39,094 nucleotides of DNA from positions 1-39,094 of the forward strand of contig JAXHVO010000089.1 of NCBI GenBank assembly GCA_034189135.1, read 5' to 3'. Below are positions 26,056-34,489 of this stretch, in pieces. The notes under the pieces were generated by a model. It was not told where the DNA came from. It did not search any database and was given only the letters and a program-made list of their open reading frames with translations. This DNA comes from Thermodesulfobacteriota bacterium. Lineage in GTDB: Bacteria; Desulfobacterota; Desulfobacteria; Desulfobacterales; JAUWMJ01. Each line of letters begins with the position of its first letter. Positions within the stretch are counted from its first letter, which is position 1. Made by a program: the position numbers and the translations under genes.

Positions 26056-27213
26056 TTACTGTCGCCATCCCTGCAATCCCCAGGTCAGTGACGCCAGTCC
26101 TAAAAAGGTGACAGCGGCGGAAGTAAAACAGGTGACGGCTATTCCGCCAGCCAACCATATATGACCGCCCATCAGCGCCCCGACAATCCTTCCCAAGCCG
26201 GCTGCCGCAAAAAAACCGGACATCATGGTTGCACGGTATTCAGGCAGAAGTTCCGTGGAAAGAGAAATGCCTGTAACCATGGTAAATTCAAAAGTCAAAA
26301 AGATGAAAAACAGGCCGGCGAGAGCCATGGGCAAAGTTAGTCCTAAAAAAGGTAATATCCCATAGCTCATTACACACAGGATCAGGGCAATATTCACAGT
26401 CTGTTTTATCCCGAAACGGTCGGCAAAAGCGGCTGTCAGCGTTTCACCCGATAATTCGGCCAGGCCGATCAGCCCTGTGCTCATTCCAATGGCAATAATG
26501 CTCAGATCGAAAGATTTTTCAAGCCACGCGCCATACACCACAAAAAGATTATCGTTTGCAGCGCTTAAAAAAAAAGCAAATCCAAGGGCCCCAAGGGCTG
26601 CGCGTTTCCTGATCAGTTGTCGCCATGCGCGCCAAATACCAATGGAAGCCTGATGCGAGCCATTTTTTTTATCATCCCGTGGAATCACCCCGGCCAGTAT
26701 AATCATTCCCAGCAGACTTAATCCACCCAAAACAATGAAAGGCGAACGCCAGCCGAAACGGTCGATTAAAAAAGCAATCAGGGGCATCCCCACTAGGGTG
26801 CTTAACGCCCAGCTGTATTCAATCAAGCCTATCACGAGGCCTCGCTTCTTAAAGGACACCCTTTCACTGACATAAGCCTGAACAGCCGGGTCAAAAATAG
26901 TTTTGCCTAATCCCGCCAGAAACAATGCAATCAGGATAACACCGTAGAAAGGAAAAAAGCCTCCGGCAAACATCCCAAGGGCCAACATTGCCAAGGCAGC
27001 CAGCATCATCAGCCGGTATCCCAAGCGATCGGCAGCAGGCCCGAAGAAGATACCGAACAGAGCTGTCACCTGGTTTGCTGCGATCAGAGAAGTAATTGCA
27101 GTCAGCTCAACACCAAGCCCTCTGCTAAGCGCGGGGGCAAAAGGGTAGGCAAAACGCCGGGAAGTGTTCAGGATCACCCGACATAACGTTGCTGTAAATA
27201 TCTTTAAAGCCAA
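26056..27213 (-). CDS. Major facilitator superfamily transporter
   Basis: 385 residues with about twelve membrane helices. The loop between helices 2 and 3 carries GPAADRLGYRLMML, the MFS motif A pattern, and it recurs in weaker form as AAFADRFGIKQTVN in the second half. The start is TTG at 27213, with AAAAAGG upstream, and no good ATG nearby. It is the last gene of a three-gene minus-strand operon, 13 bases after the TPR lipoprotein. Substrate unknown. Confidence 0.87.
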   Translation of the reverse strand: MALKIFTATLCRVILNTSRRFAYPFAPALSRGLGVELTAITSLIAANQVTALFGIFFGPAADRLGYRLMMLAALAMLALGMFAGGFFPFYGVILIALFLAGLGKTIFDPAVQAYVSERVSFKKRGLVIGLIEYSWALSTLVGMPLIAFLIDRFGWRSPFIVLGGLSLLGMIILAGVIPRDDKKNGSHQASIGIWRAWRQLIRKRAALGALGFAFFLSAANDNLFVVYGAWLEKSFDLSIIAIGMSTGLIGLAELSGETLTAAFADRFGIKQTVNIALILCVMSYGILPFLGLTLPMALAGLFFIFLTFEFTMVTGISLSTELLPEYRATMMSGFFAAAGLGRIVGALMGGHIWLAGGIAVTCFTSAAVTFLGLASLTWGLQGWRQ

Positions 27214-27226
27214 GCTTTAAGCCTTT

Positions 27227-27628
27227 TTACTTTTCCAACTCCTGAATTCGGTCCTTTTGTCTGGCTATGCGAACCGTCCAATCCGGGAATTCATTTAAAT
27301 AAATTTCCGCCAGGTGATTAAACTCTTTGGCCTGTTTTGCCTCACCTTTTTTCAGCCAACTTTCTGACAGGTAGTAGTAATTTTCACCACTCCCGGGGTT
27401 CAGGTTGATGGCCCGTTCGAGAACCCGGATGGCGGCATCAGGTTTACCTTGCTTCAGGAGGCTTCTGCCTTGCTCGGTTAATTGCAAGGATGCAAGTACC
27501 CGTGGTGTGGCGGATGATTCAAGGGGTGGTGGCGGTTCAGGGGTTAAGGCGGGTTTCACACACCCGACTGCCGAAAAAAACACCGTTACTGCCAAAAGGA
27601 TATTCAGCCATTTAATTCTTGGTGTCAT
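27227..27628 (-). CDS. TPR lipoprotein
   Basis: 133-residue lipoprotein. The signal peptide MTPRIKWLNILLAVTVFF ends in the lipobox SAVGC, followed by a proline-rich linker (ALTPEPPPPLES) and about two TPR units (LLKQGKPDAAIRVLERAINL and NYYYLSESWLKKGEAKQAKE). The ATG at 27628 has GAGG six bases upstream; an earlier in-frame start would place a long tail before the signal peptide. It overlaps the end of the PBP gene by 17 bases, so the two are coupled and it may assist the cell-wall synthase, as PBP-activating lipoproteins do; that link is inferred. Confidence 0.85.
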   Translation of the reverse strand: MTPRIKWLNILLAVTVFFSAVGCVKPALTPEPPPPLESSATPRVLASLQLTEQGRSLLKQGKPDAAIRVLERAINLNPGSGENYYYLSESWLKKGEAKQAKEFNHLAEIYLNEFPDWTVRIARQKDRIQELEK

Positions 27629-29912
27629 ATTCCTCTTTTCTCGTGAAATTAAATAATCTTCTAAATAAACCGGGTTTATTATGAATCGGGCAAAAAACGG
27701 TCGGCACATTTTCTTTAAGAAATATTTCTTCCATACTTTCCGGGCAACCCTTATGTGCGAGCAGACCGCTTTCTGAACAGACTGTTTTTTTTACGATGCC
27801 TGGAGGTGTTTTATACCAGTTTTCGGATACATACTGGGGAACAGAATTCATAAGGTCCGCCCAGATGGGGAGCGCTGCGACCGAACCTGTGGTAAAAATG
27901 GAGTCCTGGTTGTCAAATCCAATCCATACCAGGGCCATGATATCGGGAGTATATCCCACAAACCAGGCGTCCCTGAAATTATTCGTTGTTCCTGTCTTGC
28001 CTGCAACCGGCCACGATATGCCTCTGCTGAGTAAAGATCTTGCAGTTCCATCAGTTGTCACGCTGCGGAGCATGGAACTTATCATAAATGCTTTTGCGGG
28101 ACTGGTCAAACGCTGAATATGCATGTGCTTTTGTTTCAGCAGTTTTTTGTTTTCGTCAGTCACGTCTTTCAAAGACAATGGATAAGGCAGCATGCCGTCT
28201 GCCGCAAAAACGCAATAAGCGCGTGCCAGTTCAATGGGTATAACCTCAAACGCACCCAGAGCAAGGGAGGGGTATGGCTTAACAGGGGTTGAGAAATGAA
28301 ACCGTGTGGCTGTGTGAACAATCTTATCAAGGCCGGTTTTCATGGCCAGGTCAACCGTTGCAAGATTATGGGATTTTGCCAGGGCCATCCTCATGCTGAC
28401 CCTAAGTTCATCTGAGGGAGAAAAGTTTTGAGGCGCCCACTCTTTATTATTGACCACATAAGTTTTTATGTCGTTGGAAAACCTGGACGCAGGATTGAAT
28501 TCTTCAAGGCTGGTTAAATAAACAAAAGGCTTGAATGCACTTCCGGGTTGTCTTCGGCTCTGGGTAATACGGTTAAACTGGCTTGCGGCGTAATTGCGGC
28601 CCCCAACCATGGCCAATATGTATCCTGTTTTGGGTTGCACCACTATGACGGCACCCTGTAGTTTTTCTGCAACTTTTTCCCGCCGTAAGGCCGGAATTGA
28701 TTTTTCCAGCCGGGCGAGGCCCTTTTCCAGGGCAAGTTCTGCCGCTGCCTGAACCTGTGTATCAAGCGTGGTATAAATGGAAAGACCCAGGCTGTTTAAA
28801 ACTTTGACAGGGTACAGTGTTTCTATTTGTTTGTATAGGTAATCGATAAAATACGGTGCTTTTTTTTGTTGAAGGTTAAAACCCGAAGGTTCAACTTTTG
28901 CCGACAACGCCCCCTCAAGCTTATCATTGCTGATCCAACCCTTCCGGTGCATGGCATGCAGCACCCTATTTCTTCTTTCCCGGCAGCGGAATTTGTCAAC
29001 ATATGGTGAATAATGATTCGGCCCTTTGATCAATCCTGCAATTGTGGCTGCTTCAGGCAATGAAAGCTTACTGACCGGCTTGTCGAAGTAGAAAGAGGAG
29101 GCTTCGCCAACCCCATTGATGGAGACCGATCCTTTTTGTCCCAGGTAAATTTCGTTTAAATATATTTCAAGAATTTCATCTTTTTCATATATGGCTTCAA
29201 TGATGATAGAAAGGATGGCTTCGTTGATTTTCCGTGAGATTGTTCTTTCCGGGGTTAAAAAATAATTTTTCGCAAGCTGCTGGGTTAAAGTAGATCCCCC
29301 CTGCCGGATTGCACCATGACGCAGGTTGGTGTGAAGTGCCCTGAGAATGCCCCGCGGATCAATTCCATGGTGCTGGTAAAAACGGCCATCTTCTGCAGCA
29401 AGCACGGCATAGATGAGATCTTCGGGAACCTGTTGAATGGAAACAAGATGTCGCTTTTCCCGCTCCGGCCCGAAAAACCGCATGATTTCCTCCGGTTCCA
29501 GTTCCAGTATTGGAATAGGTTTTCCGATATCGGTGCGATTAATGGCCTCTATTTTGTTTTGGAGAAATCGGATATTTACCGGAAAGCCTTTCCGGGAAAG
29601 GGAGGGTATTTTAAGATCGTGAAGATAAATGGTTACTTCAGAAGGTGCTGTTTTTTTCTCCCCTTTATTCAAGGGGGTATGAGAAACTTCACGATATCCC
29701 AGGCTGTTTAGCTTTTTATTAAAAAGGACGCGATTGATTCGCTGTCCGGGATATAACGTGGTGATATCAGAAAAAACAGTGGAAGGAATACTCCACCGTC
29801 TCCCGGCAAAGCGCTTTTCCACTTTGGCCGACAGATACCAACCGTAAACAATTAATCCGGCACTTAGTAAAAGAATGGACAAGCCGATTATTTTTATTAT
29901 TTTTTTTAACAT
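27612..29912 (-). CDS. mrcB: Class A penicillin-binding protein (PBP1B type)
   Basis: 766-residue bifunctional peptidoglycan synthase. One N-terminal membrane helix (IIGLSILLLSAGLIVYGWYL) is followed by a UB2H-like domain (RRWSIPSTVFSDITTLYPGQ). The GT51 glycosyltransferase has EDGRFYQHHGID (catalytic E174) and QGGSTLTQQLAKN. The transpeptidase has the three penicillin-binding motifs: S458xxK461, SHN 514-516 and KTGT 639-642. The UB2H region is what relates it to PBP1B rather than PBP1A. Residues about 79-87 (TPLNKGEKK) come from a palindromic repeat-like sequence. First gene of the minus-strand operon with the TPR lipoprotein; divergent from the trp operon. Confidence 0.93.
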   Translation of the reverse strand: MLKKIIKIIGLSILLLSAGLIVYGWYLSAKVEKRFAGRRWSIPSTVFSDITTLYPGQRINRVLFNKKLNSLGYREVSHTPLNKGEKKTAPSEVTIYLHDLKIPSLSRKGFPVNIRFLQNKIEAINRTDIGKPIPILELEPEEIMRFFGPEREKRHLVSIQQVPEDLIYAVLAAEDGRFYQHHGIDPRGILRALHTNLRHGAIRQGGSTLTQQLAKNYFLTPERTISRKINEAILSIIIEAIYEKDEILEIYLNEIYLGQKGSVSINGVGEASSFYFDKPVSKLSLPEAATIAGLIKGPNHYSPYVDKFRCRERRNRVLHAMHRKGWISNDKLEGALSAKVEPSGFNLQQKKAPYFIDYLYKQIETLYPVKVLNSLGLSIYTTLDTQVQAAAELALEKGLARLEKSIPALRREKVAEKLQGAVIVVQPKTGYILAMVGGRNYAASQFNRITQSRRQPGSAFKPFVYLTSLEEFNPASRFSNDIKTYVVNNKEWAPQNFSPSDELRVSMRMALAKSHNLATVDLAMKTGLDKIVHTATRFHFSTPVKPYPSLALGAFEVIPIELARAYCVFAADGMLPYPLSLKDVTDENKKLLKQKHMHIQRLTSPAKAFMISSMLRSVTTDGTARSLLSRGISWPVAGKTGTTNNFRDAWFVGYTPDIMALVWIGFDNQDSIFTTGSVAALPIWADLMNSVPQYVSENWYKTPPGIVKKTVCSESGLLAHKGCPESMEEIFLKENVPTVFCPIHNKPGLFRRLFNFTRKEEYDTKN
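29660..29677. repeat. Palindromic repeat inside the PBP gene
   Basis: CCCCTTTATTCAAGGGGG is an inverted repeat (CCCC or CCCCTT pairing with AAGGGG). Sequences of this kind are common dispersed palindromes in many bacteria; here it is read in frame as part of a surface loop of the UB2H domain. Confidence 0.5.
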
Positions 29913-30064
29913 ACTCGAGCTTCTAAAATACCATAAAATTCAATGCATTCCCGAAAAGAGTCAATTTTATCCTTATTTTGTTGTGTTTTTCAAATACCAT
30001 GTCCCCTTGCGGCGGAAAGCTTCAATTTTCAAATGCGCTAACTCTAAAAACACAGTAAAAAAGC

Positions 30065-30094
30065 TTGACAAGAGCAATATGATTTAGATAACAT
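30065..30094 (+). promoter_or_regulatory. Promoter of the trp operon
   Basis: Perfect -35 hexamer TTGACA at 30065-30070. The -10 is less clear: TAACAT at 30089-30094 with an 18-base spacer, or ATAACA one base earlier with 17. It lies just upstream of the leader peptide at the expected distance. I see no sequence close to the symmetric TrpR operator, so control probably rests on attenuation. Confidence 0.65.
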
Positions 30095-30115
30095 TTAAAC
30101 ATCTTTGGAGAAAAA

Positions 30116-30190
30116 ATGGAAGCATATAATATTCAAAATACCACTATTAACAACACTGACTTAAATAATTGGTGGTGGCAGATGCTGTAA
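30116..30190 (+). CDS. trpL: trp operon leader peptide
   Basis: 24-residue leader peptide. Ribosome binding site GGAG lies six bases before the ATG, and three consecutive tryptophan codons (TGG at 30170-30178) come four codons before the stop. When charged tRNA-Trp is short the ribosome stalls on these codons and the downstream RNA folds as antiterminator. Position, codon run and the hairpins that follow make the identification firm. Confidence 0.93.
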   Translation: MEAYNIQNTTINNTDLNNWWWQML

Positions 30191-30193
30191 TCA

Positions 30194-30272
30194 GGGTTTG
30201 CCTCGTAAAATTATTTTTATATAATAGATTAAAATTATCAGACCGTGGGCAATCCCAGCCCACGGTTTTTTT
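30194..30272 (+). promoter_or_regulatory. trp attenuator (antiterminator and terminator)
   Basis: GGGTTTGCC at 30194-30202 can pair with GGCAATCCC at 30248-30256 (8 of 9 positions), which would break the terminator stem CCGTGGGC 30243-30250 / GCCCACGG 30258-30265. The antiterminator strand can instead pair upstream with GGCA at 30177-30180 beside the Trp codons, the protector fold. These are the mutually exclusive structures of classical Trp attenuation. Confidence 0.8.
30243..30272 (+). terminator. trp attenuator terminator hairpin
   Basis: Perfect 8-base stem CCGTGGGC / GCCCACGG with a seven-base loop, followed by seven T (30266-30272). It lies 52 bases after the leader stop and before trpE, as expected for an intrinsic attenuator. 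Confidence 0.9.
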
Positions 30273-30281
30273 ATTTTAAAG

Positions 30282-30310
30282 GGCCGTGGAATTTTTCACG
30301 GCCTTTTTTT
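30282..30310 (+). terminator. Second terminator hairpin in the trp leader
   Basis: GGCCGTG at 30282-30288 pairs with CACGGCC at 30297-30303, followed by seven T. It sits 10 bases after the first T-run, so trpE is guarded by two terminators in tandem. Part of it (CCGTGG) could also pair with the CCACGG of the first stem, so the two hairpins may compete. Confidence 0.75.
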
Positions 30311-30332
30311 ATTTAAGCAAAAGGAAAAAAAT

Positions 30333-31823
30333 ATGCAGTTACATCGTTTTCCCAATAAAGAGCAGTTCGGTGAACTGGCTGGAGATTATAATGTCATTCC
30401 GGTCTGTGCAGAGATTCTGGCAGATACGGAAACACCTGTTTCTCTTTTGAGAAAAATATATAAAAACAAGGGGCCGGTCTTTCTTTTTGAAAGCGTGGAA
30501 GGCGGTGAGCGGTGGGGAAGATACAGTTTTATGAGCGCATCAGCCCACAGTCATATCAGGGTTTATCAGAATTTTGTTGAGATAGAAAATAACGGATGTT
30601 TGGAAAAGATTGCTCATCAAAAGAACCCGGTCATTGTACTTAGAAATTTTATGAAAAGGTTTAAACCTGCCAATGTATCGGGGCTTCCGAGATTCTGGGG
30701 AGGGCTGGTTGGCTATTTGACATATGAGATGGTCTCTTTCTTTGAGGCGATTCCCAACCGGTTACCACCAGACAAGCCTCTTGCTCATTTCATCATGCCC
30801 GATGAACTCCTTATATTCGACAATGTCCGTAATATGTTACTTTGCGTTGTCATTTCCTTTACGGACGGGAAAGAAGATGCGGATACAATATACGAAGACG
30901 CAATCATGCGTATCGAGGCCATACTGGCCAAAATGAAGCAGAATTTAAAGATTCATCTTACCGCAGCAAATTTGGTTACCGGGAAAAGCGATAAGCTGAC
31001 TGCCGTGCTGCAAGATGAAGTCTTTCGATCAAAGGTTAAAAAAGTTAAAAAGCATATCAAACAAGGAGATATTATCCAAGCCGTTATTTCTCAACCCTTT
31101 GCATGCGAAGCTCCTTTGGACCTGTGGTCATTATATCGTGTGCAGCGATTCATCAACCCATCTCCATATCTTTATTTCCTTCATCTGGACAATCTGGCAC
31201 TGGTAGGATCTTCCCCGGAGACAATGGTAAGACTGGAAAAGAGGATTGCAACTCTTCGACCCATTGCAGGGACCCGCCCCAGGGGTGAAAATGAACAGAA
31301 AGACCGAGCAAATGCAGATGAACTTTTAAAGGATGAAAAAGAACGGGCGGAACACCTGATGCTGGTCGATCTGGGGAGAAATGATCTTGGGCGGGTAGCA
31401 AAAACCGGAACCGTGCAGGTGACCGACCTTATGGTTGTGGAACGGTATTCACATGTCATGCATCTGGTTTCAAACATATGCTGTGATTTAAAATCCGGTT
31501 TTGATGCATGGGATCTTCTTTCCTCGACATTTCCGGCCGGCACCTTGTCCGGAGCGCCCAAAGTAAGGGCCATGGAAATTATTGATGAACTTGAGCAGGA
31601 ACCTAGGAAAGCGTATGGCGGGGCGGTCGGTTATATTTCTTTTGACGGAAACATGGATATGGCTATTACAATCAGGACCGCCTGCATCGAAAACGGGCAG
31701 CTGACGGTTCGTGCTGGGGCTGGGATTGTGGCGGATTCCGATCCGGAGAAAGAACGGGTTGAAACCGTTAATAAGGCCATGGCTTTGCAAAAAGCGCTGG
31801 AGCTGATGGATGACAACACATAG
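30333..31823 (+). CDS. trpE: Anthranilate synthase component I
   Basis: 496 residues. With TrpG it makes anthranilate from chorismate and glutamine, the first committed step to tryptophan. The N-terminal ESVEGGERWGRYSF (53-66) corresponds to the LLES feedback site, so inhibition by Trp is expected. The chorismate-binding core shows IAGTRPRGENEQKD, DLGRNDLGRV and GTLSGAPKVRAMEIIDELE. AAAGGA precedes the ATG. First structural gene after the attenuator; trpG follows 53 bases later. Confidence 0.97.
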   Translation: MQLHRFPNKEQFGELAGDYNVIPVCAEILADTETPVSLLRKIYKNKGPVFLFESVEGGERWGRYSFMSASAHSHIRVYQNFVEIENNGCLEKIAHQKNPVIVLRNFMKRFKPANVSGLPRFWGGLVGYLTYEMVSFFEAIPNRLPPDKPLAHFIMPDELLIFDNVRNMLLCVVISFTDGKEDADTIYEDAIMRIEAILAKMKQNLKIHLTAANLVTGKSDKLTAVLQDEVFRSKVKKVKKHIKQGDIIQAVISQPFACEAPLDLWSLYRVQRFINPSPYLYFLHLDNLALVGSSPETMVRLEKRIATLRPIAGTRPRGENEQKDRANADELLKDEKERAEHLMLVDLGRNDLGRVAKTGTVQVTDLMVVERYSHVMHLVSNICCDLKSGFDAWDLLSSTFPAGTLSGAPKVRAMEIIDELEQEPRKAYGGAVGYISFDGNMDMAITIRTACIENGQLTVRAGAGIVADSDPEKERVETVNKAMALQKALELMDDNT

Positions 31824-31876
31824 CTTACAGTTCATAACTTCCAAGCTTTGGTTAAGGGCTTTAAGGAGAAATCGAA

Positions 31877-32470
31877 ATGATAGTCATGATAGACAACTAT
31901 GATTCTTTTACCTACAACCTGGTGCAGCACATTGAAGCTCTGGGTGCTCCGGTGAGCGTATTCAGGAATGACGTTATTTCTTCGTCAGAAATTGGAGCTA
32001 TAGGTCCGGCAGGGATTGTTATATCTCCCGGGCCCGGCAGGCCGGAGTCTGCGGGAGTGACGCTTTCTGTAGTGAAGGAGTTTTCCGGACAAATTCCCAT
32101 TCTTGGAATATGCCTTGGGCATCAGGCGATTGCTGCTGCATTTGGGGGAGAAGTCGTATCGGCAAAAAAGCTGATGCACGGAAAGACTTCAACCATCACA
32201 TCGGATGGGAAAGCGCTGTTTCAAGGGATGTGCAAGCCTTTTAAGGCCATGCGGTATCATTCACTTGCGGTTTCAAAAAAGAGCCTTCCCAAGTGCTTTA
32301 AAATCAGCGCACGGTCGAAAGACGGAGAAATAATGGGAATTCGGCACAAGAAGCACCCCACGGAGGGAATTCAATTTCATCCTGAATCAATCATGACACC
32401 AGTGGGTAAGAGGATTTTAAGGAATTTTTTGAATATAATTGCGACGGAGAATACAAATTATGTTTCGTGA
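31877..32470 (+). CDS. trpG: Anthranilate synthase component II (glutamine amidotransferase)
   Basis: 197-residue class I glutamine amidotransferase that supplies ammonia to TrpE. The triad is C79 (GICLGHQ), H168 and E170 (QFHPES), and the oxyanion region is SPGPGRP. It is not fused to TrpD here. AAGGAGAAA precedes the ATG. The end overlaps the trpD start by 11 bases, so the two are translationally coupled. Confidence 0.97.
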   Translation: MIVMIDNYDSFTYNLVQHIEALGAPVSVFRNDVISSSEIGAIGPAGIVISPGPGRPESAGVTLSVVKEFSGQIPILGICLGHQAIAAAFGGEVVSAKKLMHGKTSTITSDGKALFQGMCKPFKAMRYHSLAVSKKSLPKCFKISARSKDGEIMGIRHKKHPTEGIQFHPESIMTPVGKRILRNFLNIIATENTNYVS

Positions 32471-33476
32471 AAAACTAAACAAAATTGTTCAGGGAAACGA
32501 CCAGAACGAAACTGAAATGTCTTTTATGATATACGAAATTTTATCAGGCAATATCACTGATGCGCAAATCGGGGCATTTATGGCAGCGCTCGCAACTAAG
32601 GGGGAAACCATTGAAGAGCTTGCAGGCGCGGCAACTGCAATGCGACGGAAGGCTTTGCGGATTCAAGTTTCATCACCTGCGGTTGTCGACACATGCGGAA
32701 CAGGAGGAGACGGTTTGCAGACTTTCAATATTTCAACGACTGCGGCGTTCGTTGTGGCAGGTTGCGGCGTAACAGTCGCAAAGCATGGTAACCGCTCGGT
32801 TTCCAGTAAATGCGGAAGCGCTGATTTGCTGGAAACACTTGGTGTGAAGCTGGATTTGCACCCTGAAATAGTTGAAGAAGCCGTAGCTGAAATCGGCATC
32901 GGATTTCTCTTTGCACCGCTGTATCACAGCGCGATGCGATATGTTGCCGGTGCTAGGAAAGAAGTCGGGCTTCGTAGCATCTTCAACATGCTGGGCCCGC
33001 TGACCAACCCGGCCGGGGTTAAATACCAGCTCCTTGGAGTGTACGCACCTGAATTGACTGAGATGGTTGCAAATGCCCTTAAGCTTCTTGGAGCAAAGCG
33101 AGCCTTTGTTGTCCACGGGCATGACGGGCTGGATGAAATATCGGTTTGTGCCTCAACAAGGATTTCAGAACTTCAAGACGGCCTTATTCGTACATACGAT
33201 ATTACCCCAGAGCAGTTTTTTGAAAAGCAAGCTGACGCTAAAGAGCTTATCGGAGGCGGTCCTGAAAAAAATGCAGATATAACCAAAAAAATACTCAGTG
33301 GTGAAAAGGGTACAAAAAGAAATGTGGTACTTTTGAATGCATCAGCCGCCCTGGTAGCTGCCGGAAAAGCCAAAAACTTTATGCAGGGAATCGATCTTGC
33401 CAAGGGTTCCATAGACAGCGGTGCAGCTGCGGATAAACTTGAGGCACTTGTCAGATTCACCAGGAGAAATGGATAA
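32460..33476 (+). CDS. trpD: Anthranilate phosphoribosyltransferase
   Basis: 338 residues, transferring the phosphoribosyl group of PRPP to anthranilate. The glycine-rich PRPP loop CGTGGDGLQTFNIST and KHGNRSVSSKCGSADLLE are intact, as is RSIFNMLGPLTNPA. I chose ATG 32460 because GGAG lies nine bases upstream; the TTG at 32439 would extend further into trpG. trpC starts five bases after the stop. Confidence 0.96.
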   Translation: MFREKLNKIVQGNDQNETEMSFMIYEILSGNITDAQIGAFMAALATKGETIEELAGAATAMRRKALRIQVSSPAVVDTCGTGGDGLQTFNISTTAAFVVAGCGVTVAKHGNRSVSSKCGSADLLETLGVKLDLHPEIVEEAVAEIGIGFLFAPLYHSAMRYVAGARKEVGLRSIFNMLGPLTNPAGVKYQLLGVYAPELTEMVANALKLLGAKRAFVVHGHDGLDEISVCASTRISELQDGLIRTYDITPEQFFEKQADAKELIGGGPEKNADITKKILSGEKGTKRNVVLLNASAALVAAGKAKNFMQGIDLAKGSIDSGAAADKLEALVRFTRRNG

Positions 33477-33481
33477 CCGGG

Positions 33482-34273
33482 ATGAACATTTTACAAAAGA
33501 TCGTTGAACAAAAAAAACAGGAAATCGCTGAGGCCAAAAAACGGCTGCCGGAAAGTGTGCTTCGCAAGAAGGCGTTTTACCTGAAGAGAAGGCGCTCCTT
33601 TCTAAAACGACTTTCAAAGCCGGAGTCATCCGGAGTGAATGTAATTGCCGAAATCAAACGGGCCTCCCCCTCTAAAGGAATGATTCGACCCGATCTGGAC
33701 GTGGCCAAATATGCTTTGGACTGCGAGCTGGGAGGTGCAAGCGCCCTGTCGGCTTTAACAGACCGCTGCTATTTTAAGGGAAGTATTGAAGATCTTAAAA
33801 AGGCAAGAAAAACCACTTCACTTCCTGTGCTTCGAAAAGATTTTATAATTTCTTCGTACCAAATTTATGAATCTTCAGTCATGGAGGCTGATGCCGTGCT
33901 TCTTATTGTGCGGATTCTTTCCAGACAACAGCTTAAAGATTATATAAATCTTTGTGCCAAGATCGGTATGGATGTCCTGGTGGAGACGCATTCCAGAGAA
34001 GAAATTGAAGCAGCGGCTATGGCAGGTGCAAAACTGATAGGGATTAACAACCGCAATTTGAGTTCTTTTAAGACGGATGTCGAAAATGCTGTCCGGCTTG
34101 CATCTCTTCTATCGCCGGTTCAGATCGCCGTGGCGGAAAGCGGGATAAAGTCAAGGGAAAATATTGAAAAACTCATGGATGCCGGGATCCGGAACTTTCT
34201 GATCGGCGAAAGCCTGGTTATGGCACCGGATGCAAAGGCCTTTTTACGGGCCCTTCTGAGAGATAGATTGTGA
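33482..34273 (+). CDS. trpC: Indole-3-glycerol-phosphate synthase
   Basis: 263-residue (beta/alpha)8 enzyme that closes the indole ring. The signature IAEIKRASPSKG holds the catalytic lysine, followed by VLRKDFIIS and GINNRNL; AESGIKS and FLIGESLV bind the phosphate. Monofunctional, with trpF as a separate gene. The following 216 bases before trpF hold a dispersed repeat, the only large gap in the operon. Confidence 0.96.
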   Translation: MNILQKIVEQKKQEIAEAKKRLPESVLRKKAFYLKRRRSFLKRLSKPESSGVNVIAEIKRASPSKGMIRPDLDVAKYALDCELGGASALSALTDRCYFKGSIEDLKKARKTTSLPVLRKDFIISSYQIYESSVMEADAVLLIVRILSRQQLKDYINLCAKIGMDVLVETHSREEIEAAAMAGAKLIGINNRNLSSFKTDVENAVRLASLLSPVQIAVAESGIKSRENIEKLMDAGIRNFLIGESLVMAPDAKAFLRALLRDRL

Positions 34274-34329
34274 AATATGTATTTTTTGTACCTGCCTGTG
34301 TGTGCTCATAGACTGAGCAGAGAAAATTT

Positions 34330-34440
34330 GAATATCGAATGTCGAAGTGAGGTATGCTGTCATTATTTATAAAATAAAAAGATAGAGCCAAGCGATTCCA
34401 CACTTCATCATTCGTAATCCCTTGTTCGATATTCGATATT
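34330..34440. repeat. Palindromic (REP-like) repeat, copy 2, inside the trp operon
   Basis: GAATATCGAA at 34330-34339 is a perfect inverted match to TTCGATATTC at 34425-34434; the arms continue with GTCGAAGTGAGG on the left and CACTTCATCATTCGTAAT on the right. It is the same family as 3806-3886. It lies between trpC and trpF, so it is transcribed and could affect mRNA processing or polarity. A separate small hairpin TGCTCA/TGAGCA (34303-34319) precedes it, with no T-run. Confidence 0.7.
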
Positions 34441-34489
34441 TATCTGCAAACATAACTTTTTGGTTCTTCAGTAAATCGGTATTAGGCAT

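Noticed and set aside
30040-30115. TrpR operator at the trp promoter
   Set aside because: No sequence near the symmetric GTACTAGTT-type operator overlaps the -10 or -35.
31181-31844. Long frames antisense to trpE
   Set aside because: They are mirrors of the conserved trpE core with no start signals.
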